The translations under genes and the position numbers were made by a program. Positions 26,939 through 36,339 of a stretch of 64,000 nucleotides of DNA are shown one piece after another. Below the pieces are notes generated by a model that worked only from the letters and a program-made list of their open reading frames with translations, was not told the origin of the DNA and did not search any database. Location of the stretch: NCBI RefSeq assembly GCF_039523335.1, contig NZ_BAAAFC010000002.1, forward strand, positions 186,001 to 250,000, written 5' to 3'. The DNA is from Marinobacter szutsaonensis (GTDB lineage: Bacteria; Pseudomonadota; Gammaproteobacteria; Pseudomonadales; Oleiphilaceae). Numbering within the stretch: position 1 is the first letter of the stretch; each line of letters begins with the position of its first letter.

Positions 26939-29812
26939 TCAGGGCGCGGTGCCGGTCTGGTACTGGTCCTGCCGGAATAGCGGTTGCCAGTCGGTCTGCT
27001 CGCTCCAGGCGTGCAGTCGCTCCATGGCCTCCAGCAATTGATCCTTGTGAGCCCCGATATCCGGGGCCGAGCACTTAAGGGCGGTTTCCAGCTGGTTGGC
27101 GGCGGCTCTCAACTCCGGCACACCGCAATAGCGGGTAGCACCGTGCAGTTTGTGGACACAGTCCAGCAGACTGTCCATATCGCTCTCTGCCCAGAAATCC
27201 CGGATTTTCTGCATATCCGGGCGCAGCTGTTCAACCAGCATGCTGAACAGCTCTTCCGCCAGATCTGCCTTGCCGGCAGCCAGCTGGATACTCTCTGACA
27301 CACTGACGCAATCCTCCTGCACCCTGCGCGAAGAAGGCCGGAGCGGCTTCCGGGTATCCCGGACTTCGGAAAAATTGGGTGGAGTGCTGCGATTGCCGCA
27401 ATCATACCCTGTGTATTCCCGGATAATCGCGGTCAGCTCACTACTGCTGATCGGCTTGGCCATGTAACCGTCAAATCCCTGCTTTGCCAGCGCCTCCTGT
27501 TCATCGGCAAGGGCATGGGCGGTCAGGGCGATGATGGGGGTCCGGTGGGTGTTGGTGTCCAGCTCGCGGATCCGGGCGGTGGTCTCGACGCCATCCATGC
27601 CAGGCATCTGCAGGTCCATGAACACCAGGTCGAAGGCCTTCTGCCGTGCCTTACTCAGGGCGTCGAAGCCGTTGCAGGCCGACTCCGCCTCCAGCTGGCA
27701 GTCATCCAGCAGGGCCATGACCAGCTTCAGGTTGGCCTCGTTGTCGTCCACTGCGAGTACCCTGGGGACGTTGTTCCGGGCCTGGCGCCCGGCGCCAGGA
27801 GAGAAACTGTCGATGGCCCGCCCGCCGGCGTTGATGCCGTGCACGAGGAGCAGCAGTTCGTCATAGAGGGCGTTGCGGCACACCGGCTTGGTCAGATGAC
27901 CACTGGCGAGCCCCGAAAGCCCGGGATCATGGCTTTCCAGGGTAGGCGTGAGCAGCAGCGTCCGGCAATCACGCTCGACTTCGAGGTTATGCAGCAGGTT
28001 GCGGTACTGGCTGGAGTTGAGCAGGTTCCGGGTGATGCCGACAATGGCAACCGCGTAGCCGGCCTGGCTTTTCTGGGCTTCCTCGATCTGTTCCTGCATG
28101 GCACCGGAGGAGGCAACGCGATCCACCACCATGCCCCAGTCCCGAAGCATATGCTCGACGGCCAGCCCCGTGGTCTTCTGATGTTCCAGGTAGAGAACCT
28201 TTTCGCCTTTCAGGGCGTCCCTGGGCGTGACGGCCTCGCCGGTGGCTGACAGTTCGGTGCTCAGGGTGAACCAGAAGGTGGAACCCTTGCCCAGCTCACT
28301 CTCCAGCCCGATCTGGCCGCCCATTTCCTCCACCAGGCGCTTGGAAATGGCCAGCCCCAGGCCGGTCCCGCCATATTGCCGGGCAGTGGAGGCATCCGCC
28401 TGACTGAAGGCATTGAACAGGGATTGCTGCTGGGCCCGGGAAAGCCCGACGCCGGAATCGGTAATGCTGATCTTCACGGTCACCTGGTTGCTCTCCTGGT
28501 CCTCGTCCTCCAGGCTGGCCCGCAGCACCACTTCCCCGGTCTGGGTGAACTTGATGGCGTTGTTCACCAGGTTGGTGATGATCTGCTTGACTCGCAGCGG
28601 ATCGCCCATGACGTTGTCCGGCACATCGTTATAAACGAGCGGCGCCAGATCCAGGTTCTTACTGTGGGCCGCCGGCGCCAGCATGACCATGACTTCCTCG
28701 ATGATGTCCCGAAGCTGGAAGGGCACCCGGTCCAGAATCAGTTTGCCAGCTTCGATCTTGGAGAAATCCAGGATGTCGTTGATGATCGTCAGCAGGATCT
28801 CCGAGGATTTCCGGATGGTGTTGAGATGGTCCCGTTGTTGCCGGGGCAGGGGGCTCTTCAGCAGCAGTTCGGTGAAGCCGATGATGCCGTTGAGCGGGGT
28901 CCGGATCTCGTGGGACATGTTGGCCAGGAATTCCGATTTGATCCGGCTGGCTTCCAGTGCCTCCTTGCGGGCAAAGTCCAGCTCGATGTTCTGGATCTCG
29001 ATGGTTTCCAGGGTCTCGCGCAGGTCGCCGGTGGCCTGATCGATATTCTGCTGCATCTCGGCCTGGGCCTTGCTCAGCTCCTCGGCCATGTCATTGAGGC
29101 CGGATTCGAGCTGCTCGAATTCCGGGCCGGCACCGGTATGGACCCGGGTATCGAGCTTGCCTTCCTTGAGCTTGGCCACCGCCTCGTTCAGCTCGAACAC
29201 CGGGTCGGTGAAGGCGCGGCTCAGGCGCATGGCGATGGCCAGACTCAGGAGCACGCCACCGAGCACCAGCAGCAGGGAAATGAGCATGGCCTTGTAAGTT
29301 TCTTTCTCGGTGCGGACATGGGACATCTCCACCGATACCCAGCCGAGCGGCTCCTTCAGCTGGCTCATGGACTGGCGGGCGTCCGGATCGAGCATGGTCT
29401 CGATCATCAGGTCCTGCAGATGCACGGGGGTCACGAACCGCGTACTGTCCTCACTGGCCATACGCATGGCATGGTCAGGGGGAAGGGTTCCGGAGGCGGG
29501 TGCCTGGGAGCTGCCGGGCCCGGTGTGCAGCAGTCGACGGCCGTCGCTGCCATAGAAGGTGATCGAGCGGACATCCTGTTCTTCCAGCAGAGCGTTGGAA
29601 AGGCTGCTCAGCAAGCTGCGATTGGCGGTAAACAGGCCATACTCGGAGCCTGCAGCCAGCTGCCGGGACAGTGATTCCCCGCGATCGCTGAGCAGGCTCT
29701 CGATGTTGTTTACCCAGCTGTAGGTAAAGAACAGCCCGAGAATCAGGGTGGTCAGCAGGGTGGGGACCAGAGTCACCACCAGCACTTTCTTGCGAATGCC
29801 CCAACGCCGCAT
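26939..29812 (-). CDS. gacS: Hybrid sensor histidine kinase GacS/BarA
   Basis: GacS phosphorylates GacA (UvrY), which drives small RNAs that antagonise CsrA/RsmA. I start at ATG 29812, which has AGGA seven bases upstream. An ATG at 29860 lacks one. The 957-residue protein has a membrane helix (about 9-30), a periplasmic sensor region and a second helix (about 150-172). These are followed by HAMP, the HisKA phospho-acceptor His301 in [12 protein letters not shown], and an HATPase domain. A pseudo-receiver lacking the acceptor Asp (about 535-650) precedes a true receiver with Asp733 (FMDLQMPG) and a C-terminal HPt with His887 ([12 protein letters not shown]). Position next to pdxJ and cysM matches Pseudomonas gacS. 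Confidence 0.93.
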   Translation of the reverse strand: MRRWGIRKKVLVVTLVPTLLTTLILGLFFTYSWVNNIESLLSDRGESLSRQLAAGSEYGLFTANRSLLSSLSNALLEEQDVRSITFYGSDGRRLLHTGPGSSQAPASGTLPPDHAMRMASEDSTRFVTPVHLQDLMIETMLDPDARQSMSQLKEPLGWVSVEMSHVRTEKETYKAMLISLLLVLGGVLLSLAIAMRLSRAFTDPVFELNEAVAKLKEGKLDTRVHTGAGPEFEQLESGLNDMAEELSKAQAEMQQNIDQATGDLRETLETIEIQNIELDFARKEALEASRIKSEFLANMSHEIRTPLNGIIGFTELLLKSPLPRQQRDHLNTIRKSSEILLTIINDILDFSKIEAGKLILDRVPFQLRDIIEEVMVMLAPAAHSKNLDLAPLVYNDVPDNVMGDPLRVKQIITNLVNNAIKFTQTGEVVLRASLEDEDQESNQVTVKISITDSGVGLSRAQQQSLFNAFSQADASTARQYGGTGLGLAISKRLVEEMGGQIGLESELGKGSTFWFTLSTELSATGEAVTPRDALKGEKVLYLEHQKTTGLAVEHMLRDWGMVVDRVASSGAMQEQIEEAQKSQAGYAVAIVGITRNLLNSSQYRNLLHNLEVERDCRTLLLTPTLESHDPGLSGLASGHLTKPVCRNALYDELLLLVHGINAGGRAIDSFSPGAGRQARNNVPRVLAVDDNEANLKLVMALLDDCQLEAESACNGFDALSKARQKAFDLVFMDLQMPGMDGVETTARIRELDTNTHRTPIIALTAHALADEQEALAKQGFDGYMAKPISSSELTAIIREYTGYDCGNRSTPPNFSEVRDTRKPLRPSSRRVQEDCVSVSESIQLAAGKADLAEELFSMLVEQLRPDMQKIRDFWAESDMDSLLDCVHKLHGATRYCGVPELRAAANQLETALKCSAPDIGAHKDQLLEAMERLHAWSEQTDWQPLFRQDQYQTGTAP

Positions 29813-30033
29813 ACGATTTTCCTGAAAATTGCCCTGCCACGGGAATGAACCCGTAGTCACTTCCCTGTCAGAATAGATGATCCGGCCGGGACTGACTGTG
29901 GTATCTGTCCCGGACCAGACAGAAAAAGTACAGGTTATAGCCGCCGGTCATGGATATAGCGAGAAGCTGTATTGGGATGCCGGGGCCATAACGCGTATGA
30001 TTCGGAGCCAAAAGTGTACCACAGGGTTTTATT

Positions 30034-30927
30034 ATGAATGTCCCCACCATTGAAGATTATGTTGGCCATACCCCGCTGGTCCGCCTGCAGCGCCTGCCGG
30101 GTGATACCAGCAATGTCATCCTGGCCAAGCTTGAGGGCAATAACCCGGCCGGTTCGGTGAAGGACCGCCCGGCACTGAGCATGATCCAGGAGGCCGAGCG
30201 CCGTGGCGAGATCAAACCCGGGGATACCCTGATCGAAGCCACCAGTGGCAACACCGGAATCGCCCTGGCCATGGCGGCGGCGATCAAGGGCTACCGCATG
30301 GTGCTGATCATGCCGGCCAACATGAGCGAGGAGCGTCGGGCTTCGATGCGCGCCTATGGTGCCGAAATCATTACCGTCAGCAAAGAAGAGGGCATGGAGG
30401 CAGCCCGCGACCTGGCCCTGGCGATGGAAGCCGAAGGCAAGGGAAAGGTGCTGGACCAGTTCAGCAATCCGGATAATCCGCTGGCCCACTACCGCACCAC
30501 GGGCCCGGAGATCTGGGAGCAGACCGAAGGGCGGGTGACCCACTTTGTCAGCTCCATGGGTACCACCGGAACTATCATGGGGGTCTCCCGCTACCTGAAG
30601 GAGCGTAACCCCGATATCCGCATCATCGGCCTGCAGCCGAAGGAAGGCGCCTCGATTCCCGGCATCCGCCGCTGGCCCGAGGAATACCTGCCGAAGATCT
30701 ACGATGCCAGTCGCGTGGACCAGGTGCTCGATATCGGCCAGGACGAGGCCGAGAACACCATGCGAGCCCTGGCCGCCCGGGAGGGCATCTTCTGTGGGGT
30801 GTCCTCCGGCGGTTCGATCGCAGCGGCCCTGAAGTTGTCAGAGCAGGTTGAAAACGCCGTGATCGTGGCCATTATCTGTGATCGCGGTGACCGGTACCTG
30901 TCGACAGGTGTCTTTCCCGGCGCCTGA
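30034..30927 (+). CDS. cysM: Cysteine synthase B
   Basis: CysM makes cysteine from O-acetylserine and sulfide or thiosulfate using PLP. The PLP lysine is in [14 protein letters not shown] (about residue 41). The substrate loop is [12 protein letters not shown] and the phosphate-binding loop [16 protein letters not shown]. SerC-terminal motif [12 protein letters not shown] is present. The 297-residue length and the motif around [18 protein letters not shown] favour CysM over CysK. It heads cysM-rlmD-relA-mazG and is divergent from gacS, with about 220 bases between the genes. Confidence 0.95.
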   Translation: MNVPTIEDYVGHTPLVRLQRLPGDTSNVILAKLEGNNPAGSVKDRPALSMIQEAERRGEIKPGDTLIEATSGNTGIALAMAAAIKGYRMVLIMPANMSEERRASMRAYGAEIITVSKEEGMEAARDLALAMEAEGKGKVLDQFSNPDNPLAHYRTTGPEIWEQTEGRVTHFVSSMGTTGTIMGVSRYLKERNPDIRIIGLQPKEGASIPGIRRWPEEYLPKIYDASRVDQVLDIGQDEAENTMRALAAREGIFCGVSSGGSIAAALKLSEQVENAVIVAIICDRGDRYLSTGVFPGA

Positions 30928-30950
30928 ACCAGCCAGCAAGAGATTTCAGT

Positions 30951-32300
30951 ATGAGTAGAAGACGCAGGAAGGTTCTGCCCAAGGAGCCTGTGCGCTGTGT
31001 AATTGAAACCCTGAGCCATGACGGCCGGGGTATCGCCCGCAATGACGGCAAGACCCAGTTCGTGGATGGCGCACTGCCCGGCGAAACGGTGATGGCGAAA
31101 GTGGTCTCCACCCGCAGCAAGTTTGACGAGCTGCGCACCCTGGAGGTGCTGGAAGCCTCGTCCGAGCGCCAGGAGACCCCCTGTGAGTTTGCCGATCTTT
31201 GCGGCGGCTGTAGCCTGCAGCACATGAGTGGCGATGCCCAGATCCGGTTCAAGGAAGACACCCTGCGCCAGCATTTTGCCCATTTCGGGGGCATCGAGCC
31301 GGAGGAATGGGTGGCGCCCATGCGTTCCGAGGCCAGCCTCGGCTACCGGCGCAAGGCTCGCCTGGGCGTCCGTTTCGTCAAGGCCCGGGAATCCGTGCTG
31401 GTGGGATTCCGGGAGAAGCGCAACAGCTTCCTGACCGATATCGATCGCTGTGTGGTCATGGATCCGCGCATCGGTGAGCGAATCCTGCCGCTGCGCGAAT
31501 TGCTGCACAGCATGGATGCCTTCGACCGGATTCCCCAGGTTGAGGTGGCCTGCGGTGATGATCTGGCGGCCATGGTGTTCCGGAACATGGATGAGCTCAG
31601 CCCCGGCGACCGGGAAAAGCTCATCGCCTTCGGCCAGGCCCATGACTTGCATATATACCTGCAGCCCAAGGGGCCGGATACCGTACACCGGATCTGGCCG
31701 GAATCGGCTGGTCGGGACGATGAGCGGCTGAGCTATCGTCTGGACGAGTTCGATCTGACCATGCAGTTTCATCCCATGGACTTTACCCAGGTCAATGCGG
31801 GCATCAACCGGTCCATGGTACACCGTGCGGTCGAGTGGCTGGATGTTCAGCCGGGCGAGCGGGTGCTTGACCTGTTCTGCGGGCTCGGTAACTTCACCCT
31901 GCCGCTGGCCCGTCGGGGCGGTCAGGTAGTCGGTGTCGAGGGTGACGAGGCCATGGTGGTGCGCGGACGGGAGAATGCCGAACGCAATGGTCTGGACAAT
32001 GTGGCTTTTCACGGCGCGGACCTGCACGGTGATTTTACCGGTCAGTCCTGGGCGAAAGAGGGCTTTGACAAGATTCTGATCGATCCGCCCCGCTCCGGTG
32101 CCGAGGAGATCTGCAAATACCTGACGGCCTTCGGCGCCGGTCGGATCGTTTATGTTTCCTGCAACCCGGCAACCCTGGCCCGGGATGCGGGCGTGATGGT
32201 GCGCAATGGCTACCGCCTGGTGCGCGCTGGTGTGATGGACATGTTCCCGCACACCACCCACGTGGAGTCTATCGCCCTGTTCGAGCGGGCCGATCGCTGA
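30951..32300 (+). CDS. rlmD: 23S rRNA (uracil-1939-C5)-methyltransferase RlmD
   Basis: RlmD (RumA) methylates U1939 of 23S rRNA with S-adenosylmethionine. An N-terminal TRAM domain ([20 protein letters not shown]) is followed by the 4Fe-4S cysteines in [15 protein letters not shown] (near residue 80). The methyltransferase core has [16 protein letters not shown] and DPPRSGAEE. The catalytic cysteine is in [12 protein letters not shown]. At 449 residues it has the family length. The gene lies 23 bases after cysM. Confidence 0.96.
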   Translation: MSRRRRKVLPKEPVRCVIETLSHDGRGIARNDGKTQFVDGALPGETVMAKVVSTRSKFDELRTLEVLEASSERQETPCEFADLCGGCSLQHMSGDAQIRFKEDTLRQHFAHFGGIEPEEWVAPMRSEASLGYRRKARLGVRFVKARESVLVGFREKRNSFLTDIDRCVVMDPRIGERILPLRELLHSMDAFDRIPQVEVACGDDLAAMVFRNMDELSPGDREKLIAFGQAHDLHIYLQPKGPDTVHRIWPESAGRDDERLSYRLDEFDLTMQFHPMDFTQVNAGINRSMVHRAVEWLDVQPGERVLDLFCGLGNFTLPLARRGGQVVGVEGDEAMVVRGRENAERNGLDNVAFHGADLHGDFTGQSWAKEGFDKILIDPPRSGAEEICKYLTAFGAGRIVYVSCNPATLARDAGVMVRNGYRLVRAGVMDMFPHTTHVESIALFERADR

Positions 32301-32358
32301 ACAGGATTGAGCGCGGGCAGGGATGTCCGCGACAACGAACAGGAACAACAAGACCGAT

Positions 32359-34596
32359 ATGGTAAAAGTTCGCGAAGATTATGCCGTAACAGGTGATGGC
32401 GAAGTCGACATCGAACGGTGCGTCAGCCACATCGCCTCGCAAACCCATCTCGAAGACGTTGACCAGTTCCGCCGGGCCTGTGAGAAATCGGCCGAGATCG
32501 ATCTGCAGGCCTTCCGGGAAGACCGGCTGTGGGCGCCGGGGTCCAGCAGTTTCCGGATCGGACTGGAGATGGCCCAGGTGCTGGCGGAGCTGCACCTGGA
32601 CCAGGCCAGTCTGGTCGCCGCCATCCTCTACCGGGCGGTGCGCGAGGAACGGGTGCCACTGGAAGAAATCCGTAAGGAGTTCGGCGATGAAGTCGCCGGG
32701 CTGATCAACGGTGTCCAGCAGATGGCGGCAATCTCCTCCATCCATCACCCGCTCAAGGGCAATGTGCTGGGCCAGAGTGAGGGTCAGCTGGATAACGTGC
32801 GCAAGATGCTGGTCACCATGATCGACGACGTGCGCGTTGCCCTGATCAAGCTGGCAGAGCGGACCTGCGCCATTCGGGCAGTCAAGAACGCGCCGGAAGA
32901 GAAGCGCATGCGGGTGGCCCGCGAGGTTTTCGACATCTACGCGCCCCTGGCCCACCGGCTGGGTATCGGTCATATCAAGTGGGAACTGGAGGATCTGTCC
33001 TTCCGTTACCTGCACGAAACCGCCTACAAGAAGATTGCCAAGCTGCTGGACGAGAAACGTCTCGACCGGGAGGGCTATATCCGTCGGGTGATCGAAACCC
33101 TGCAGGCGGAGTTGCGGGCCTCGGGCATCGAGGGCGAGCTCTCCGGCCGGGCCAAGCACATCTACAGCATCTGGCGGAAAATGCGCCGCAAGGGTATCGA
33201 CTTTTCCCAGGTCTATGACGTGCGCGCCGTGCGCATCCTGGTGCCCGAGGTGCGGGACTGCTATGCCGCGCTGGGGATCGTGCATTCACTCTGGCGCCAC
33301 ATTCCCAACGAGTTCGACGACTACATCGCCAATCCGAAGGAAAACGGCTACCAGTCGCTCCATACCGCGGTGATCGGGCCCGAGGGCAAGGTCATGGAGG
33401 TGCAGATCCGGACCCACAAGATGCATCAGGAAGCGGAACTGGGGGTCTGTGCCCACTGGCTGTACAAAGGTACCGACAAGCACAACAAGTCCACGGGCTA
33501 TGACGCCAAGATCAACTGGCTGCGCCAGGTGCTGGAGTGGCAGGAAGAGCTGGGCGACCTGTCCGGTCTGGCCGATCACCTGAAGTCCGATGTGGCGTCG
33601 GACCGGGTGTATGTTTTCACCCCGGAAGGCCACGTGGTGGATCTGCCTCAAGGCGCGACGCCGGTGGACTTCGCCTATCGGGTGCATACCGAGATTGGCC
33701 ATGCCTGCCGCGGTGCCCGGGTCAACAGCCGGATTGTCCCGCTGACCTATCCGCTGAAGACCGGGGACCAGGTGTTCATCCTCACCTCCAACAACCCGGC
33801 CCCGAGCCGTGACTGGCTGAACCCGAGCCTGGGCTATATCCAGACCTCCAGGGCGCGCGCCAAGGTGACCCACTGGTTCAAACAGCAGGACAGGGACCGC
33901 AACATTATTGACGGTCGCGCCATCCTGGAGGACGAGTTCAAGCGCCTGTCCCTGTATGACGTGGATCTGGAGGAGCTGGCCCGGAAAGTAAACGTCCATA
34001 GCTCTGCCGACATGTTCGCCGCAGTCGGGGCAGGGGATCTGCGCCCGACTCACGTGGCCAACGTGGCCCAGCAGATGCTGGAACCCCGGTCGGAGCAGCT
34101 GGATCTAAAACTGACCACCCAGCGCCGAAAGCCCTACGACACCGAATCGGATATCCAGATTCTCGGGGTGGGCAAGCTCAAGACCCAGGTGGCGAAATGC
34201 TGCAAGCCGCTGCCCGGGGATGCCATTGGTGGTTATATCACCGTGGGTCGCGGGGTGACCGTGCATCGCCAGGATTGCCTTACCTTCCTCAACCTGCGGG
34301 AGTTCGAGCCGAACCGGATCATCGAGGTGAACTGGGGCGGCAAACCGGCGGCGGTCTATCCGGTGGATATCGAGATCGAGGCCTACGACCGTTCCGGATT
34401 GTTGCGGGACATCACCCAGGTACTTTCTGCGTCCAAGAGTGATGTGCTGGCACTCAACACCCAGACCAACAAAGACGAGAACACCGCGACCATGACGGTT
34501 ACCGTGGAAATCTCCAGTCTGGAGCAGCTGGCGCGGTTGCTGGCGCAGATCCGTAACCTGCCAAACATCATCGACGTGAGGCGCAAGCGCGGATGA
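32359..34596 (+). CDS. relA: (p)ppGpp synthetase RelA
   Basis: RelA makes (p)ppGpp on ribosomes stalled with uncharged tRNA. I use ATG 32359 (MVKVREDYAV), which matches RelA N-termini and gives 745 residues. An ATG at 32323 would add 12 residues. The HD hydrolase region has lost its His-Asp residues (AAILYRAVREE), so it is synthetase-only. The synthetase core is YDVRAVRILVPEVRDCYAALG with ENGYQSLHT. TGS (VYVFTPEGHVVDLPQGATPVDFAY), zinc-finger (KCCKPLPGDAIGGY) and ACT domains complete the protein. It overlaps mazG by four bases (ATGA). Confidence 0.96.
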   Translation: MVKVREDYAVTGDGEVDIERCVSHIASQTHLEDVDQFRRACEKSAEIDLQAFREDRLWAPGSSSFRIGLEMAQVLAELHLDQASLVAAILYRAVREERVPLEEIRKEFGDEVAGLINGVQQMAAISSIHHPLKGNVLGQSEGQLDNVRKMLVTMIDDVRVALIKLAERTCAIRAVKNAPEEKRMRVAREVFDIYAPLAHRLGIGHIKWELEDLSFRYLHETAYKKIAKLLDEKRLDREGYIRRVIETLQAELRASGIEGELSGRAKHIYSIWRKMRRKGIDFSQVYDVRAVRILVPEVRDCYAALGIVHSLWRHIPNEFDDYIANPKENGYQSLHTAVIGPEGKVMEVQIRTHKMHQEAELGVCAHWLYKGTDKHNKSTGYDAKINWLRQVLEWQEELGDLSGLADHLKSDVASDRVYVFTPEGHVVDLPQGATPVDFAYRVHTEIGHACRGARVNSRIVPLTYPLKTGDQVFILTSNNPAPSRDWLNPSLGYIQTSRARAKVTHWFKQQDRDRNIIDGRAILEDEFKRLSLYDVDLEELARKVNVHSSADMFAAVGAGDLRPTHVANVAQQMLEPRSEQLDLKLTTQRRKPYDTESDIQILGVGKLKTQVAKCCKPLPGDAIGGYITVGRGVTVHRQDCLTFLNLREFEPNRIIEVNWGGKPAAVYPVDIEIEAYDRSGLLRDITQVLSASKSDVLALNTQTNKDENTATMTVTVEISSLEQLARLLAQIRNLPNIIDVRRKRG

Positions 34597-35444
34597 GTTA
34601 TACCATTGACGATCTCAAGACCTTAATGGCCCGGCTGCGAGACCCCGAAACCGGTTGCCCGTGGGATATCAGGCAGACGTACGCCACCATCGTGCCGCAC
34701 ACCATCGAAGAGGCCTACGAGGTGGCGGATGCCATCGAGCGGGGGGACTACCCCCACCTGAAGGACGAGCTGGGTGACCTGCTGTTCCAGGTCATCTTCT
34801 ATGCCCAGATCGGCCGGGAAGACGGCCACTTCGATTTCGACGCCATTGTCGACCACCTGGTGCGCAAACTGGTGCGGCGTCATCCCCATGTCTTCCCCGA
34901 GGGCACGCTGGAGAGCCGCATCGACCCCGATAACCGGCCCAGTGAAGCCTGGATCAAGGAGAGCTGGGAGCGTATCAAGGCCGAAGAGCGTGCCGACAAG
35001 CCTGAAACCACGGAGCCCGTCAGTCGCCTGGACGGCATCGCCCGCACCCTGCCAGCCATGGCGAGGGCCGAGAAACTCCAGCGTCGGGCGGCCCGCCACG
35101 GTTTTGACTGGCCCGACATCGAGCCGGTGTTCGACAAGCTCCACGAGGAAATCGACGAGCTCAAGGAAGCCTGGCAGGCTGCGGAGACCGGTACCGATGA
35201 TCGCGATGCCGTCGAGGATGAGCTCGGGGATCTGTTGTTCGTCTGCGTCAACCTGGCACGGTTCATGAAGGTAAATCCGGAGCAGGCTCTCAAACGCACC
35301 AACCACAAATTTGAGGCCCGGTTCCGGGCCATCGAGCAGGTGCTGGCGCAGGAGGGCCGCGACATGGACGAGGAGTCCCTGGAGGCGCTGGATGCCATCT
35401 GGCAGGCGGTAAAAGGCGTCGAGAAGGACCACTCCGGGCATTGA
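34593..35444 (+). CDS. mazG: Nucleoside triphosphate pyrophosphohydrolase MazG
   Basis: MazG hydrolyses NTPs to NMPs and pyrophosphate. In E. coli it also lowers ppGpp-linked stress. Two MazG domains are present. The first has GCPWDIRQTYATIVPHTIEEAYEVADAIE and the metal site ELGDLLFQVIFYAQI. The second has EEIDELKEAW and EDELGDLLFVCVNLARF. The 283-residue length is normal. It overlaps the relA stop, so both are probably translated together. Confidence 0.95.
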   Translation: MSYTIDDLKTLMARLRDPETGCPWDIRQTYATIVPHTIEEAYEVADAIERGDYPHLKDELGDLLFQVIFYAQIGREDGHFDFDAIVDHLVRKLVRRHPHVFPEGTLESRIDPDNRPSEAWIKESWERIKAEERADKPETTEPVSRLDGIARTLPAMARAEKLQRRAARHGFDWPDIEPVFDKLHEEIDELKEAWQAAETGTDDRDAVEDELGDLLFVCVNLARFMKVNPEQALKRTNHKFEARFRAIEQVLAQEGRDMDEESLEALDAIWQAVKGVEKDHSGH

Positions 35445-35580
35445 GGACCTGTCTCCGGTAAGTACAATCCGTTACCAATCCGGTGGTTCCCAAACCCGAG
35501 GCTTCGTCTACACTTCCGGTAACGGACGCGCAACTTCAGTGCGCCGGATGCTATCAATAAGATGCAGGAGTGCAGGCACC

Positions 35581-35925
35581 ATGAAAATCAAAGATCTGGT
35601 CAACTATTGGGACAAGCACGCACGGGGACGGCTGACCCGAGACGCCTATTTTATGGCGCTGTCTGACCAGCATCACAAGCGACTTGAGAAACTCGCGGCA
35701 CTTTATCCGATGAAGTCGCCACAGGATCTGATGCGGGACCTGATTTCCGCAGCCCTGGACGAGCTGGAAACCAGTTTTCCATATGTTCAGGGGACCCGCG
35801 TGGTGGCTTACGATGAAGATGGGTTCGAGATCTACGAGGATCAGGGCCTGACCCCGAAGTTTGTCAGCCTGAGCCAGAAGCACATCCAGCGCCTCAAGGC
35901 CCGCCAGCTGGAATCCGTGGCCTGA
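35581..35925 (+). CDS. Small conserved protein of unknown function (paralogue of the 36236 gene)
   Basis: A 114-residue protein starting MKIKDLVNYWDKHARGRLT, with AGGAG nine bases before ATG 35581. The middle part (LEKLAALYPMKSPQDLMRDL ... AALDELETSFPYV) is helical and amphipathic. The C-terminus has a second block (YDEDGFEIYEDQGLTPKFVS). There is no signal peptide or membrane segment. It is clearly related to the smaller protein encoded convergently at 36236-36003. I recall Pseudomonas relatives labelled pilin assembly or type 1 pili tip component, but nothing here supports a pilus role. A short DNA-binding or adaptor protein is one possibility. Confidence 0.75.
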   Translation: MKIKDLVNYWDKHARGRLTRDAYFMALSDQHHKRLEKLAALYPMKSPQDLMRDLISAALDELETSFPYVQGTRVVAYDEDGFEIYEDQGLTPKFVSLSQKHIQRLKARQLESVA

Positions 35926-35957
35926 CCACGGCAAGAAATCCAGCCTGAATTGCTTTT

Positions 35958-35983
35958 CCGGAGTGGTGCTTTCACCACTCCGG
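35958..35983. terminator. Perfect hairpin between convergent genes
   Basis: CCGGAGTGGTG (35958-35968) and CACCACTCCGG (35973-35983) form a perfect 11-bp stem with loop CTTT, centred in the gap between two convergent genes. No T-run follows it on the plus strand, and on the minus strand the hairpin is followed by AAAAGC, so it is a weak intrinsic terminator at best. RNA 3'-end protection is another option. Confidence 0.5.
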
Positions 35984-36002
35984 CACAACTGCCTGCCCCT
36001 AT

Positions 36003-36236
36003 TTACTTATCCTTGCTTTCCAGCTTGTCCTTGATCGGGCTCTGACGCACCAGATCGTCCAGGGCGGCACCGATCATGTCATTCAGAATGTCGGCCTCGG
36101 TACGATCCGGATACAGCTCTGCCAGGGCAGCGATCCTGGCGGCATCCTCCAGCGGCAAGCGGAGGTTGTAGTCGTGGGTACGTTCCACGGGCTCTTTCTC
36201 GTTTTCCCAGTGTTTGGGAAGATCAGTCACTTTCAT
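36003..36236 (-). CDS. Small conserved protein of unknown function (paralogue of the 35581 gene)
   Basis: A 77-residue protein starting MKVTDLPKHWENEKEP, with AGGAG just upstream of ATG 36236. An upstream in-frame start at 36257 has no such site. It aligns with the first 70 residues of the convergent neighbour: an N-terminal DLxxxW, then RIAALAELYP against RLEKLAALYP, and a DxIGAALDDL block against DLISAALDEL. It lacks the second block of the larger protein. No membrane segment or known catalytic motif is visible. ppc is divergent from it. Confidence 0.75.
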   Translation of the reverse strand: MKVTDLPKHWENEKEPVERTHDYNLRLPLEDAARIAALAELYPDRTEADILNDMIGAALDDLVRQSPIKDKLESKDK

Positions 36237-36339
36237 GAATACTCCTTGCGACCACAAGCGGTTACGCCAATAGACTTTCTCGGCTGATTCTTAGTATCGT
36301 AAGTTTACTTCGCCTCCGTCAATTCAAAAGGACGTCAAT

